A stretch of DNA of 64,000 bases from Achatina immaculata (lineage: Eukaryota; Mollusca; Gastropoda; Stylommatophora; Achatinidae): positions 49,601,366 to 49,665,365 of the forward strand of contig CM019717.1 in assembly GCA_009760885.1 (NCBI GenBank), read 5' to 3'. The notes under the pieces were generated by a model that was not told the origin of the DNA, made no database searches, and worked only from the letters and a program-made list of their open reading frames with translations. Of the stretch, positions 23,251 through 34,508 are shown one piece after another; within the stretch, counting starts at the first letter, position 1; every line of letters begins with the position of its first letter. The translations under genes and the position numbers were made by a program.

Positions 23251-23545
23251 CTGCTGACACGCTAGTGTCAGACTTGGCGAAACATATTTGGCGAAGACTT
23301 TGTCCCAGTTCTCCCATGTAGCCTAGCCTAGCTTGGTTAACGAGACAGGGATCGCCATTGTCCCCATGGCGGTGGAGCCTGCTGAAGTAGTATTGCATGC
23401 CCTTTCCTTTTTTAGCTACACTCAGAGACTGAAGAAACAGCTACCATTACCTGCTCCCAATCCAGCATCGTGCTGTGTCTCGACATGTCCACCGCATCGG
23501 CTGCAAAGAACACCAGCTCACAGTTCCAAAGAGACTTATGAGGAA
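23251..23545 (+). repeat. anonymous interspersed repeat B, copy 1
   Basis: About 300 bp sharing several blocks with 45270-45670 and 52455-52797 in the same order and orientation: CTAGTGTCAGACTTGGCGAA, GGTTAACGAGACAGGGATCG, GGTGGAGCCTGCTGAAGTAG, CTGCTCCCAATCCAGCATCG and ACCGCATCGGCTGCAAAGAA, ending AACACCAGCTCACAGTTCC. No coding capacity is seen. It may be a SINE-like or MITE family. Confidence 0.8.
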
Positions 23546-23980
23546 GAGGCAAGCAGTCAGAGTTTATATAGACGTATAGGGACAGACAGGCATGACACAC
23601 ATGTCGGTAGTGACTCAAAGGACGAGAGAAAAGTCCTCTACTTGAAATATTTACCAGTTTAAATCGTGATTCTCAAAGAGAAGAAAAAATTCTTCGCACA
23701 AAAGACTCATTTTTGTGAATACTAGTGATTTTCAAAGAAAGTATATCTTCTCCTTGACATATTTACTAGTGAGTCTGACAAAAAGGACTTCTTTTGTTGA
23801 AAGTGCATTCTACTATAATCCTCTAGTACAGAACATTTTATTTTTAATTTTCTCTGAAGCTAGAGATGAGAAAATTTGAGTTGATAACAAGACTAGTTCT
23901 TTTACAGATGAAGTGTAGCGCAGTTTGTGCTGAAGATGAAAGGGGAAAAGGGGGGGGGGGTGTTCAACTAAAGTTCAGTT
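23546..23980. other. unassigned DNA
   Basis: AT-rich, with a loosely repeated phrase (attctcaaagagaag / attttcaaagaaag). A G run lies at 23949-23960. Confidence 0.4.
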
Positions 23981-23984
23981 TAAA

Positions 23985-24183
23985 AAAACAAGACTTTTTA
24001 ATGAACATTTGAGAAACTAAAACAAAAACAAACTTTTAAAAGAACATTTGAGAAACTAAAACACAAATAGACTTTTTAAAGAATATTTCAGAAACTAAAA
24101 CAAAAGTGGACTTTTTAAAGAATATTTCAGAAGCTAAACCAAAAATAGACTTTTTTAAAGAACATTTAAGAAACTAAAACTAG
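23985..24183. repeat. ~40-bp tandem repeat, five units
   Basis: Five units built on AGACTTTTTAAAGAACATTT and GAGAAACTAAAAC, moderately diverged. Confidence 0.85.
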
Positions 24184-24189
24184 ACGCTT

Positions 24190-24790
24190 TACTATTAATG
24201 ACAATAACGTATTCTTCTTTCCAAGCTAGCGACATGCAATTAATTGAAACACTGCTTTACGTTTTCATGACACAATATAATCTAATACATGAAACCATCC
24301 TGAATAATCCAAGAAAATATGACAATGAAAGACAACCACACCCCCCTCCCCAACTACTCTCATTTGCAGAAATTCTGGTCTTGTATTTCTGGGCCGGTAA
24401 CTATTTCTTCTCGCGCCCTTTCTTCGTGTACTGCTAACAGTTACTCTCGCATTTTCTGTAAGACAAAAGTTCCTTCTGTTAGATCAATCAATCATTTGCT
24501 CTGTGTGTCCAAATACGAATGAAGCTGATTTTATTTATGTTATCCTTTGGCTCTCTTCTTCGTGTCTGGTTCCTTATTTATGAACTTTTCTCTTCTTTCT
24601 TGTTTTTTTCCCCGCCTGTAAGGCTCTTTTGGGGTTCTTCTTGAAAACATAATAACGCCTGTTGGACGCTGTTTGTATTTCTTGTTTGTTCAATTTGTTT
24701 ACATCCTGTTCGATGTCATCGTGATTTTCCAATTATTTGTTATGGCAGATTCATTTTTATTTATTTTTGCGCGTTTCAGTATAGAGACAA
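24190..24790. other. unassigned DNA
   Basis: T-rich unique sequence; no motif recognised. Confidence 0.4.
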
Positions 24791-24792
24791 CG

Positions 24793-25177
<385 letters not shown>

Positions 25178-25184
25178 GACCTTG

Positions 25185-26210
25185 CTCCAAATGCAAGACG
25201 TTTAAAATATGGTTGTAGAGATAATTTATTTTTGCCCATGTCATTATTGTGTACAAATTCGTTCAGAATTTCATTTTGGCAGCACAAAAACTAGCGAAAG
25301 CTAATGTTAACAGACTCGTTCAGAACCTCCTTCTGGTAAAGAAATAAAACTAGCACATACTAATATTAACAGACGGTGCCATGAATGCATTCTCCGAACT
25401 GCGAAGCTATATATTGTAACATAGTATCTTTGAAATACAACAGTTTATGGAGTACAGTAGCCCCGAAGACACACACACAGTTATTATTATGAACTATAGG
25501 ATCTGTATATGTAACCTATAATGGAACAATCATAGAGGCAGAGTTGATAGTATTATCACTATCTCTACTCATGCTTGATCACAAACATTTTCCAACATAC
25601 TGCTCGGGATATTTGCCTCGCATAACGTAATCTTGTATAGCGTTGACTCACAAAGCGTTCCAACTCTGACGAACGCATCCTCAGGGTGAAGCGAAGTATA
25701 ACTGGATTTATTCTGTTTCCCTCAAGAACTGTTGATTATGTAGTTCCAAGTTTGTTTAGCGGTCATTTAAAAAATCAAAACAGTAAGAGACGATAAACAG
25801 ATACTGCATTACTGGGACAGAAAGAGAGGAGAAGAGATGAAGAGCTGACAAAAAAAGAGCAAAAAAGAATAAAACGGTTCTGACGTAAAACCCTGTAAAT
25901 TAATTACGTCACATAAAACACTGCCGTTAAATTATGTGAGATAAAATTAACGCTCTCCAGGTTAAGAAACAATGGAAATCTGATTTGTGGAAGGAGCGGA
26001 CATAAGGGAAGTGAATGATGAGAAGCTGTAAAATGACTCAGAAAGAACGGAAAATGAATGAATAAAAGGAAGAACAAGAGTGAAACAAAAACAGACGGAA
26101 AGGAAGAATGATTAGGAATGGATAATTGGAAAATTAGGTGAGAGTAGCTGTCTTCAGTCTAAAACCTCAACAAAGACATAATTAATAGAGATATAATCAT
26201 TGTCGTTCAA
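25185..26210. other. unassigned DNA
   Basis: AT-rich unique sequence. A phrase with CAGAACYTCCTTCTGG/CAGAATTTCATTTTGG near 25262 and 25320 is duplicated. No gene recognised. Confidence 0.4.
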
Positions 26211-26214
26211 TCAC

Positions 26215-26525
26215 TCATTCATTACATGTCAACCCAAAGAGAGTTGGTGATCATTGCTTTTTTTCCCGATCTTGTCCAGTCCTAGGTGTTTCCAGTTATT
26301 TGCAATCCTGTTATTTGCACGTGCTGCTTGCTTAGCTAATTGAGATATTTTCTCTCGACGTGACTCTCCCTGTTTTCCTTCAGTTTTCCAGTGAATACCA
26401 GATTTTGTAACTTCTGTCTTCTCATGATGCGCCAAACGAATTTTAATTGTCTTTTTTATAAGTTTTTTAACGCTCTGCAAGTTCTCTATCTGAGGTCTTT
26501 TTCGTTTGTTTTTCTGGCTGAACAT
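26215..26525 (-). mobile_element. possible LINE C-terminal fragment
   Basis: A 98-codon frame rich in Lys/Arg on the minus strand (SRREKISQLAKQAARANNRI, NNWKHLGLDKIGKKSNDHQL) ends shortly before a tail of AATG/AGTG-like repeats (seen as CAATCACTCATTCATT). The basic, Trp-containing end followed by a simple-repeat tail resembles the C-termini of LINE ORF2 proteins in this window. No exact family match was made. Confidence 0.4.
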
Positions 26526-26646
26526 AATATTTATTCCGTTTTCTTCAAAAGCATATCCTGATTGCTTCCACGGGTTATTTCTTTGTTTTAAATCTGTTCG
26601 TTTATTGTCCAGTTTTCACAAGCATTCACCTAAACGGTCTCCGTTT

Positions 26647-27546
26647 CATTCATTCATTCATTTGCATGTCCCTTGCGGAACTTTGCCTCCCAAACAGCAC
26701 TCCTGTAGGCCTCTCGGTTGTGAGCAAGATAGCCTGCTGATGTTGCATCCATTTCCAGATCGTCAACGATGTCTTGCAGCCATCTTCGTCTTGGTCTTCC
26801 TCTTTTTCTTTTTCTCATTATGTATCCTTCCAATACGGTCTTCTCTAAATTATCATGACGTTTAATGTGGCCAAAATATTTAAGTTTTCTCTCTTTAAGG
26901 ATTATTAAGGATTATTCACTAGCCAGCCTTCTTCAATATTAAGCTTTTGTAGTATAGATATATTTGTTCTTTTTTGTGTCCACGATATTTGGAGAACTCT
27001 TCTGTAGCATTTACATTCAAAGGCATTTATGTGTTTCTCAGCTGTTTTGTTAAGTGTCCAGGTCTCACAGGCATATTTTACTATGGGAAAGATGCATGCC
27101 CTTAAAAATCTTATTTTTGTGGTTCTGTCTGCTCCTCTCCACAGATTCTTTATTTGTTTTACTTTCTGAAGAGCGATAGATGTCCTCCTTTTAATTTCCC
27201 TCATTGTATCTCCATTATTAGTTAGTAGCGATCCAAGATATTCAAAACTCTCCACTTCTTCCAGTTTTTCCTCATTGATACATATTTCAGTTGCCTTGTT
27301 TGTTTTGTCAGTTGTCATCAATTTATTTTTCTTTTCATTGAGATAGAGGTTCTGCTCTTCGCTGTTCTTGCGGACTGACATAATTAGTTTTTCCATTCCT
27401 TTTTGTGTTGTGGACAGCAATACTGTGTCATCAGCATATCTAATCTCTGGTATTTCATAACCTCCAACTGTTATGGCATCGTAATATTCTTTGTCTACAT
27501 CTTCTCTAACATTCCTCATTATATTTTCAGTATACAAGTTAAATTG
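26647..27546 (-). mobile_element. LINE family A, best-preserved copy
   Basis: A 900-bp, 5'-truncated copy with an 11-bp target-site duplication (GGTCTCCGTTT at 26636-26646 and 27547-27557). The minus-strand frame of 210 codons is intact from the palm domain onward: the catalytic IRYADDTVLLSTTQKGMEKL motif, a thumb-like region (EEVESFEYLGSLLTNNGDTM), KQIKNLWRGADRTTKIRF, ETWTLNKTAEKHINAFECK and RRVLQISWTQKRTNISI. It stops early at about 26905 because of a frameshift; the last part (basic GRP motif and KFRKGHANE end) is in another frame. The clean duplication makes this the youngest-looking family A insertion here. Confidence 0.93.
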
Positions 27547-27559
27547 GGTCTCCGTTTAG

Positions 27560-27985
27560 CACTGCAATAATCTTTCCTTCACTTCTATGGGCATTCTCTT
27601 CTTGGCAGTATCATCTTCGTGTCAGAAAAGCAATTTATGTCTTTCCTTTTGGTGATTTAATTTCAGTTCTGCTCTTCCAATTAATTTTCGCGAGGATGAA
27701 AAGCTGGAATGGGAGAATAGCCCCTATATCCACAGAATGAAGTAAACGAGGATGAGACAAGGTGCAGGAACGATAAGCTCCTTCAGTGGATAGAATCGAC
27801 GTACCACAATCGAGGCGCAACATGGACAAACAGTACACAGAAATACTAGTTACTAGAACGAGGGGTCGGAGCAGGCATGGGAATGTTCTGACTGCAATGA
27901 TGGTACCTGTGAGATCACTCAGTCAATCTTTCTACCTGTTCTTGTTTCAAGGTGACCCAATTTATTAACCTGTATAAGTGGTATT
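27560..27985. other. unassigned DNA
   Basis: Unique sequence between the LINE and repeat F. No motif recognised. Confidence 0.4.
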
Positions 27986-27989
27986 CATT

Positions 27990-28235
27990 TTTTGTGAACC
28001 CCCACTCTGGTATTTTGTGCCCATCTTTCTTACACGGAGGATGCCCAGAAAGCTATTTAATTCTTCATATATTTTTCGTATTTTTATCTGTTGTGTTGTT
28101 TTTGTATGTGATCTGTGGAAAAAAGCCGTTTGCCGAAATACTGGATTATTGTATGTTCGTCATTTTATGTACTCATCTTACTTTGTCATTATTGTTTCTG
28201 TCCACTTTCCTCACTCTGTCTTTTTGTAGAATTGA
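27990..28235 (+). repeat. anonymous interspersed repeat F, copy 1
   Basis: Shares ordered blocks with 55050-55268: TTTGTGCCCATCTTTCTTAC / TTTGTGTCCTTCCTTCTTAC, TTTTTATCTGTTGTGTTGTT, TTGCCGAAATACTGGATTAT, GTACTCATCTTACTTT and CACTTTCCTCACTCTGTCTT. Both copies are on the same strand. Open frames run through it but their hydrophobic content follows from the T-rich base composition. Confidence 0.75.
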
Positions 28236-28282
28236 ACCATGCAACTCTATTTGCCTCATTACTAGAACCAGTTCTGCCGCAG

Positions 28283-28420
28283 TTGTTTCTCTTATCTCTC
28301 ACTTTGGTATATTCTATTTCTCTTATCTCTCACTTTGGTATATTCTATTTCTCTTATCTCTCACTTTGGTATACTCTATTTCTCTTATCTTTCTCTTTGG
28401 TATACTTTATTTGAGTCAGT
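28283..28420. repeat. 31-bp tandem repeat, four units
   Basis: Units contain CTCTTATCTCTCACTTTGGT and ATATTCTATTT, nearly identical. Confidence 0.92.
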
Positions 28421-28439
28421 TCCTCCTTCTTGCCTTTTA

Positions 28440-28945
28440 GTTCTAAACTTCTTGTTTTAAAAAGAAGTGCAGGAAACAATGAAAGTAAACATCAGATCCC
28501 AAAAGATGAAGAAAATTATAGACATAAACATAAGATCTCAAAAGTGAAGGAAGCTATGTACGTAAATACCAGATCTCAAAGATGAAGAAAACTATAGACA
28601 TAAACATAAGATTACAAAAGTGAAGGAAGCTATGTAAGTAAATACCAGATCCCAAAAGATAAAGAAAATTATAGACATAAACATAAGATCCTAAAAGTGA
28701 AGGAAACCATAGGCATAAAAACCAGATCCCAAAAGGGAAGGAAACCATAGGCATAAAAACCAGATCCCAAAAGGGAAGGAAACTATGGGCAGGAACAACA
28801 GATTCCGAAAGCGAAGCAAGCTATAGTTAGAAAAAAAGCTCAGATTCCAAAAGGGAAGGAAGCTATAGACAAGTACCAGATCCCAAAAGTGAAGGAGACT
28901 ACCTGCTAGATCCCAAAGATAAGGAAATTATGGGCACAGATACTG
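28440..28945. repeat. ~37-bp minisatellite, block 1
   Basis: About 13 units built on CCAGATCCCAAAAGTGAAGG followed by AAACTATAGACATAAA. Units are diverged in sequence and length. The same unit forms block 2. Confidence 0.88.
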
Positions 28946-29140
28946 TGGGCGTGCAAGATGCTGACCAGATATCAAGATCACGAGCGACATGTGTGCGAAA
29001 CAAAGAGTAAGGAGAGAGAAACTCAACGGCATAACAACGTAACACAGTCAAGCATTGATCTCCCCCTCAAGGAGTTCTTGCAACAAAAAGAATCCGAGAT
29101 TTAATTCAAATCTCTTGCCCAACGAAATAAAGTCACCCCA
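28946..29140. other. spacer between the two minisatellite blocks
   Basis: Unique sequence of about 200 bp interrupting the array; no terminal repeats noticed. Confidence 0.4.
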
Positions 29141-29144
29141 AGGG

Positions 29145-29430
29145 CTGACAATATCAGATCTTAAAAATAAAGGACACTATACAAAGAAAGACCAGATCTT
29201 AAAAGTGAAGGAAAGTGTGGGCACAAAAACCAGATCTTAGAAGCAATGAAAACCATGGACACAAACACCAGATCCTAGAAGCTATGAAAACCATGGACAC
29301 AAAAACCAGATCCTATAAACGATGAAAACCATGGACACAAAAACCAGATCCTAGAAGAAATGAAAACCATGGACACAAAAACCAGATCCTTAAAGGACAG
29401 AAACACCAGATCTCAGAAGTAAAGGAAACG
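29145..29430. repeat. ~37-bp minisatellite, block 2
   Basis: About seven units of the block 1 type (ACACAAAAACCAGATCCTAG, GAAAACCATGG), more homogeneous than block 1. Confidence 0.88.
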
Positions 29431-30540
29431 ATGTACTCACGTTTAATCTCAGACATTTAATCACTCGAACATTTAATCAAGCGATACTTCATTATTTGAA
29501 CACTTAATCATGGTGAAGGTTAATCACTCGTATACTGCGGACGCTGCGAACTTAAATTTTCATTGTACAGTATTTTCTCTCAGAATGGCGTGAATTAAAC
29601 CCCATCAAAATGAAATGAACGCGCTGGCATTACTTCTTTAATCTTAACCACATAAATATGCTGCTGGTGTTTAATAGAGATTTGGAGTTGCTCATTAGCT
29701 GTTGTGAAGGCCAATTCTAGTTTGAAGGTTGTGACGTCATGCGATCGATTTTGTCGTGATTGACAATTTCAGAGCATGCTTATATCATTTATATGTTAAT
29801 AGCCTACACAGATCTAGGCTATTCACTTTCAGTAGCCTCAAAGCCCACAACTGTATACGTAAATCTAGAGTCGGGCTGCATGCACGAATACACAGATAAT
29901 TTCTGTCTATTTACATAAAAATGAAAAAAAAGAAAAGTTACGAAATACGGGTGAATTGAAGGTATTTAACTAGCTTTTCAGATTTAAAAAATAGTTTTTA
30001 TATGTTGTGGAGAAAAAGAAGTGTTAATTTTAATCAAATAAATTACATTTTCATAGTAACCTTGTGGGCCTCAAAGCGGGCCTCGAGGATCACCATTTTG
30101 ACACCCTCGGGTCCAGCCACAGATGAAAAACTTGTAACGGAAAAGAGGGAGGGGAAGGGAGGGGCAGGGAACTTGTTGAGGGGGAACACAGAAAAACAAA
30201 AGTGTGCTGTCTGTCTTGTTGAGGTCAGGGAACCGTTACCCTTTACCCTCCCCCCCCCCCCCCCCCCGTCAGTACCAGAAACATGGACCCTCGCTTCATC
30301 CGCCGGTCTACTCTTTGACATCAGTTTTTCCCGGTGCCCAGTGTCTGTGGCTCTTTTATACTGGTCCGCATATTACTCTGATTCCAGTTTTTGGACCTCG
30401 AGTAGCTTTAACAAAGATGACCTTACGGCTGCAATCAGCAGATGGCACAGCGATGTCTCCACTTCTTGTCATCGTTATCCACACTAAAAACATCTATAAG
30501 CTGAACCACCTGTACCCAGTTACCGATATTAATTTGGTTA
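29431..30540. other. unassigned DNA
   Basis: Includes a C run at 30250-30267 flanked by unique sequence. GAGGATCACCATTTTGACAC near 30086, read in reverse, resembles a hAT-type end, but no partner end was found. Confidence 0.4.
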
Positions 30541-30546
30541 ACAAAA

Positions 30547-30673
30547 ATAAAGTAGACCCCCATTGCCAAAAAAAAAAAATTAGTTAATATTGAATATAGT
30601 CTTTTATTTATAAAGTAGACCCCCATTGCCAAAAAAAAACAAACTAGTTAATATTGAATATAGTCTTTTATTT
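30547..30673. repeat. 63-bp direct duplication
   Basis: Two near-identical adjacent copies of a unit with AGTAGACCCCCATTGCC, an A run, and TAGTTAATATTGAATATAGT. Confidence 0.93.
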
Positions 30674-30679
30674 TTGCCT

Positions 30680-31263
30680 TAGTACAGGTGTCCTTAATCC
30701 CCTACAGTTTCTTAAAAGAACAGCGAATTTTCGCGCTTTCGAATGTATTTTTTTATAGCCCAAAGATTATAATAAATATTATTTTACAGTAGCAAAAAAA
30801 ATGTACAAAAACAGCATATGTTGGTATTTCGTTTTATTTCTTATCAGATTTACCGTGACCAGCTCGGCAAAGAATAAATGCGATAGTACACAGTTTATCA
30901 TACAAAGAGAGATTAGGATCTCTTGGAAAACTGAAGCTGTACACGTGCGATATTGGGGGTCGGGAATTTGACCAGCTTCCTTCTCTTGGCGATAATAATG
31001 AAACCGATCTATACTAAGTATGGTAGCTCCTTTAAGTCTGACGAAAACACTACTGGCACTGTCCTCTAGATGATTCCTAAAAAGTAACACAAGAGTTACA
31101 CGTTTACAGCGTCACATTTCCTGTATGATAAACACCTGAGAGGGAACCACATAAAACATCTCACGTAGACAGTTGAACAGTTGACACAGCATGTTACCAA
31201 CGCCATCGATCAAACATCAGTAGAGTTGAATGCCCCAAGGATGATAATGAAGTTCATATAATA
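30680..31263. other. unassigned DNA
   Basis: No repeat or gene recognised. Confidence 0.4.
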
Positions 31264-31306
31264 GATGATGATGGTGATGATGATAATGATGATGATGATG
31301 ATGATA
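31264..31306. repeat. microsatellite (GAT)n
   Basis: GATGAT array with a few interruptions. Such triplet tails also end some LINEs, but no LINE body is seen beside it. Confidence 0.85.
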
Positions 31307-31309
31307 TAT

Positions 31310-32639
31310 CGAGTCACATGTCAAAATATTGGTGGCAAGACACAGATAAGAAATCCCAGTGCCATAAGCAACCATAGCCAGTCGGAACCAGCAGAATATA
31401 AAGAAAACAGTAGAGATATGGGTGTCTCACTCGCACTTAGACGTTCACACCATGAATTGAGCACAAAACACGACCTCACACAAAATCATGATCAGACTTT
31501 CTCTCACAAATCACATGCCTTTTCCAAACAACATATCATTTTCTCGCCGAATCTGAACTCAGAAATGAGATGAAACCAGTTCATAAGCTCGAGTTTGAAA
31601 CAAACAATCAGGGGCGTTAACTTTACATAACTCTTGTGGGGTCGCACACCCTGAAAAACATATAAATTAAAAGGTGATAACATTCTCCTGCATGTGGACC
31701 ACTTGAAGCAGCTAAATTATGATATGGAAGTTCATTTTTGTGTCTGCTAGATGTGGATATTCTGGCGTGGATAGTGAATCCATTTGTGGTGAAAGCTGCT
31801 GATGTTGAAGTAACATCATCGAGCTACGGAGTGACATAAGAAGTTCAAGCAAGTTTTAAACGAGGAAAACAACTTTCTTGTTTGGCAAAAACTGCAGTTT
31901 TCGAAACTTTTCCACAGGTTTTGGAAAATATAAAACAGTTTTCTATGGCATTTCCTACATTCTATTTGATAGAATCGGGTTTCAGTAGATCTCTTGTGTG
32001 CCCCAACATAGAACAATGCTGCTCTTTGTATTACTGAAAACAGTCTTAGAATTCTCGTCATCTAAGAAATCTTGCTGTCTTGACGATCATAGCAGTGTTT
32101 TATACGGATTCTGAGCCAAGGAAAGACACGTACGACAGTTGTGATCGACTTACACTGGAAATATTAACACAGTATTTTTTTTTGTTACGTCGGATTTTCT
32201 GGTAAAGTTTTCACGCTTTTATAAAAACTGAGATACTGTAAAAGTATTTTGTTTTAAAGTAAAACCATTTCTTATAGTAAAAATAAAATATCACTTTAGT
32301 ATATTTAGTGTTAGAGGCCAATACTGCACTTTCTATTTTCTCAGTATTCTTATATTCTTAATAAACTTGTTTATAAACTAAGCATGTCATTGGACATTAA
32401 AGTGTCATGTGACTAACTTACAGTTATCCAAATCAGAACTATGATTATGGCAACAACAAAAAAGCGCTGTATTTAATGTTCAAGTACAGCAACAAAATAA
32501 GTACTGAAGAAATTATAACAATAGAACTATAACAAACATAGTTAATGCACTAAAAGTACAAAGTCTGCTTTGTGTTATATGATGCTCACCTTCCTGGATC
32601 GATGGAGAAGTAAAGAAAGTCTTGTGTCTGAGATGTAGC
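31310..32639. other. unassigned DNA
   Basis: AT-rich unique sequence with no supported feature. Confidence 0.4.
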
Positions 32640-32820
32640 TCGTTCTTGTCTCAGCGCTCCTGTCAAAGTTTTCCCACTAGCTCAATCTGGCCCCCTCTCT
32701 GTTCCCGCCATGTTGTCCAGGCGCGACTTTGGAGGAATTTATTGACTCGCGACGGGCCTTGGGTCCTGGGAAAGGCTTTCCTGGTCGGGGAATAGGGATT
32801 TTATAGGGGCGGACACGAGT
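32640..32820. other. small CpG-rich island
   Basis: About 180 bp much richer in G+C and CpG than the surroundings (CAGGCGCGACTTTGGAGG, GACTCGCGACGGGCCTTGGG, TTCCTGGTCGGGGAATAGGG). This could be a promoter or first-exon region or a fragment of a GC-rich repeat. No TATA box, initiator or conserved coding exon can be assigned with confidence. Confidence 0.35.
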
Positions 32821-32824
32821 TCCA

Positions 32825-33095
32825 TTTATATATTGAATTTGTCTTGTAAGATTCTATTTAAAGTGCTACATACTATAGACTTTATTTCCCGCCTACCATT
32901 CTTCTATACTGAATAAAATGACACTGTGCTCGTGTGAACAAGCAGAAAAGATTGAAACTCAGGATTACACTTTTTTTTTTAAAGCCAGTGATTTCGTACA
33001 AATACATTCATAAATTCGTTTAAAAACGTTTGCCATTTACCATATTTAAAATATCACAAGATAACAGCAACCATCAGTTTTGATAAACTTTCACA
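32825..33095. other. unassigned DNA
   Basis: AT-rich spacer, nothing recognised. Confidence 0.4.
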
Positions 33096-33096
33096 A

Positions 33097-33295
33097 GATT
33101 AGGAAAGTTGACAAGGATTACAAGACTGGGAATGTTGACAAGGATTACAAGACTAGGAAAGCTGACTAGGATTACAAGACTGGGAAAGTTGACAAGGATT
33201 ACAAGGCTGGGAAAGCTGACAAGGATTACAAGACTGGGAAAGCTGACTAGGATTACAAGACTGAGAAAGCTGACAAGGATTACAAGACTCGTCAA
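33097..33295. repeat. 27-bp tandem repeat, about seven units
   Basis: Units of GGATTACAAGACTGGGAAAG plus CTGACAA with few differences. Because 27 is a multiple of three, long repetitive frames run through on both strands (TRITRLGKL on plus); these are by-products. Confidence 0.94.
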
Positions 33296-33299
33296 TTAT

Positions 33300-34050
33300 T
33301 CAAGTAATTATATCCTGCGTTTCGTTCGTACTCCTCTCAGAGATCACCCAGTTCGTTTTGTTCATACTATCTTTCCTGTTTTCCTAACCTCTTTTAAAGA
33401 ACTGAAGGATAGAACAAAAGGAAGAAAAGTGATATCTTTAGCTCAGACACCAAGCCAATCTTTCTGACTCATCGTTGTCAGTAGCAACACTCTTTTCAGA
33501 AGTGGCATTGTATGTGTTTATAACTTATGCATAAAAACTTTAGAATAAAAGAACCAGTCACTGTTCCATGATACTCATCACGTCCAGCTCTGCTGTCGCT
33601 GTACTTTGACTGATCAATTACAGAGGATCTCAGTACAGATGACGCAAGTAATCCGTCGCACCGGAGAGAATCCTTATCAACGGGAAAGATCTCTCGGAAA
33701 GTCACTCTCCTACACGTAAACACAAACTATAGGAGAAGTTATAAGAGTGTTATAGAAGAAGCTACAAGAGTGTTGTAAGAGAAGCTGGTCAAACAAAAAA
33801 GAGTTCATGACATCTGTGAATCAGCGTCGTTGCCAAGAATGAATGAGTTGGGGATGAGAATTGGAATGGCGAAAGTTGAACTACTCATTAAAAAGCTCTA
33901 GACGGATGGTCAACCAACATAGAACACTTGCCACCAGGTACTGTACGCTTCAGGAAATACTGAAGAGGAAACTGGAGCACCTATGGATGTGTCCGAAGTT
34001 CATGGGTATGATATATTAATCATATGATGGATATGGATGATGGCCCTATA
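33300..34050. other. unassigned DNA
   Basis: Unique sequence. A local duplication (GTGTTATAGAAGAAGCTAC / GTGTTGTAAGAGAAGCTG) lies near 33747-33790. Confidence 0.4.
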
Positions 34051-34052
34051 TA

Positions 34053-34508
34053 CGAGGGTCATACCGAAAGGCCTGAGCAATTTTTTTTTAATCAGAATTT
34101 ATAGATTGAGAAAATATAAATGCAACACCTTAATCTACATCCTTTGCACTTCATGTAGAGGTCACATTACGTCACCATCACGTGTTACTTGACCACGCGG
34201 AGCATAAACAAAATTGCGGATGCTGAAGTTTCGTTTCGCCAACGTGCTGTTATTGAGTTCTTTTTTAAAAAGGAAATCCCCGCTGCTGAAATTCACCAAA
34301 GACTTCATCTTGCTTATGAAGATGTGTGTATGGGTGCTAGCTGTGTTAGAAGGTGGGTGAAACATTTCAAAGATGGAAACACGAGCATCCAAGATATGTC
34401 TCGCAGCGGTCGCCCTCGAACTGCTTCCACTGAACGCAACGTGGAAAGGGTTGACGACATCATTAAACAAGACAGACGCGTCACAGTATCTGAAATCGCT
34501 GTATTCTG
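34053..34508 (+). mobile_element. mariner 5' end, truncated
   Basis: A TA at 34051-34052 precedes a mariner-like terminal sequence (CGAGGGTCATACCGAAAGGC). The following frame encodes the transposase N-terminus in one unbroken stretch: FRQRAVIEFFFKKEIPAAEI (first helix-turn-helix), SCVRRWVKHFKDGNTSIQDM, then SRSGRPRTAS and RVDDIIKQDRRVTVSEIA. This is the HTH_48-type half seen in mariner and SETMAR proteins. Similarity stops abruptly at 34508, where LINE family C sequence begins, so the catalytic half is missing. Confidence 0.9.

Noticed and set aside
22637..23398. Protein frames across the 18S/ETS block
   Set aside because: They overlap rRNA-derived sequence in several frames and have no protein features.
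27952..28440. Multi-pass membrane protein frame (162 codons)
   Set aside because: It spans repeat F and a 31-bp tandem repeat; hydrophobicity follows from T-richness, and repeat F copy 2 does not keep the frame.
30043..30107. hAT element end at GAGGATCACCATTTTGACAC
   Set aside because: Only one end found; no inverted partner or duplication located.
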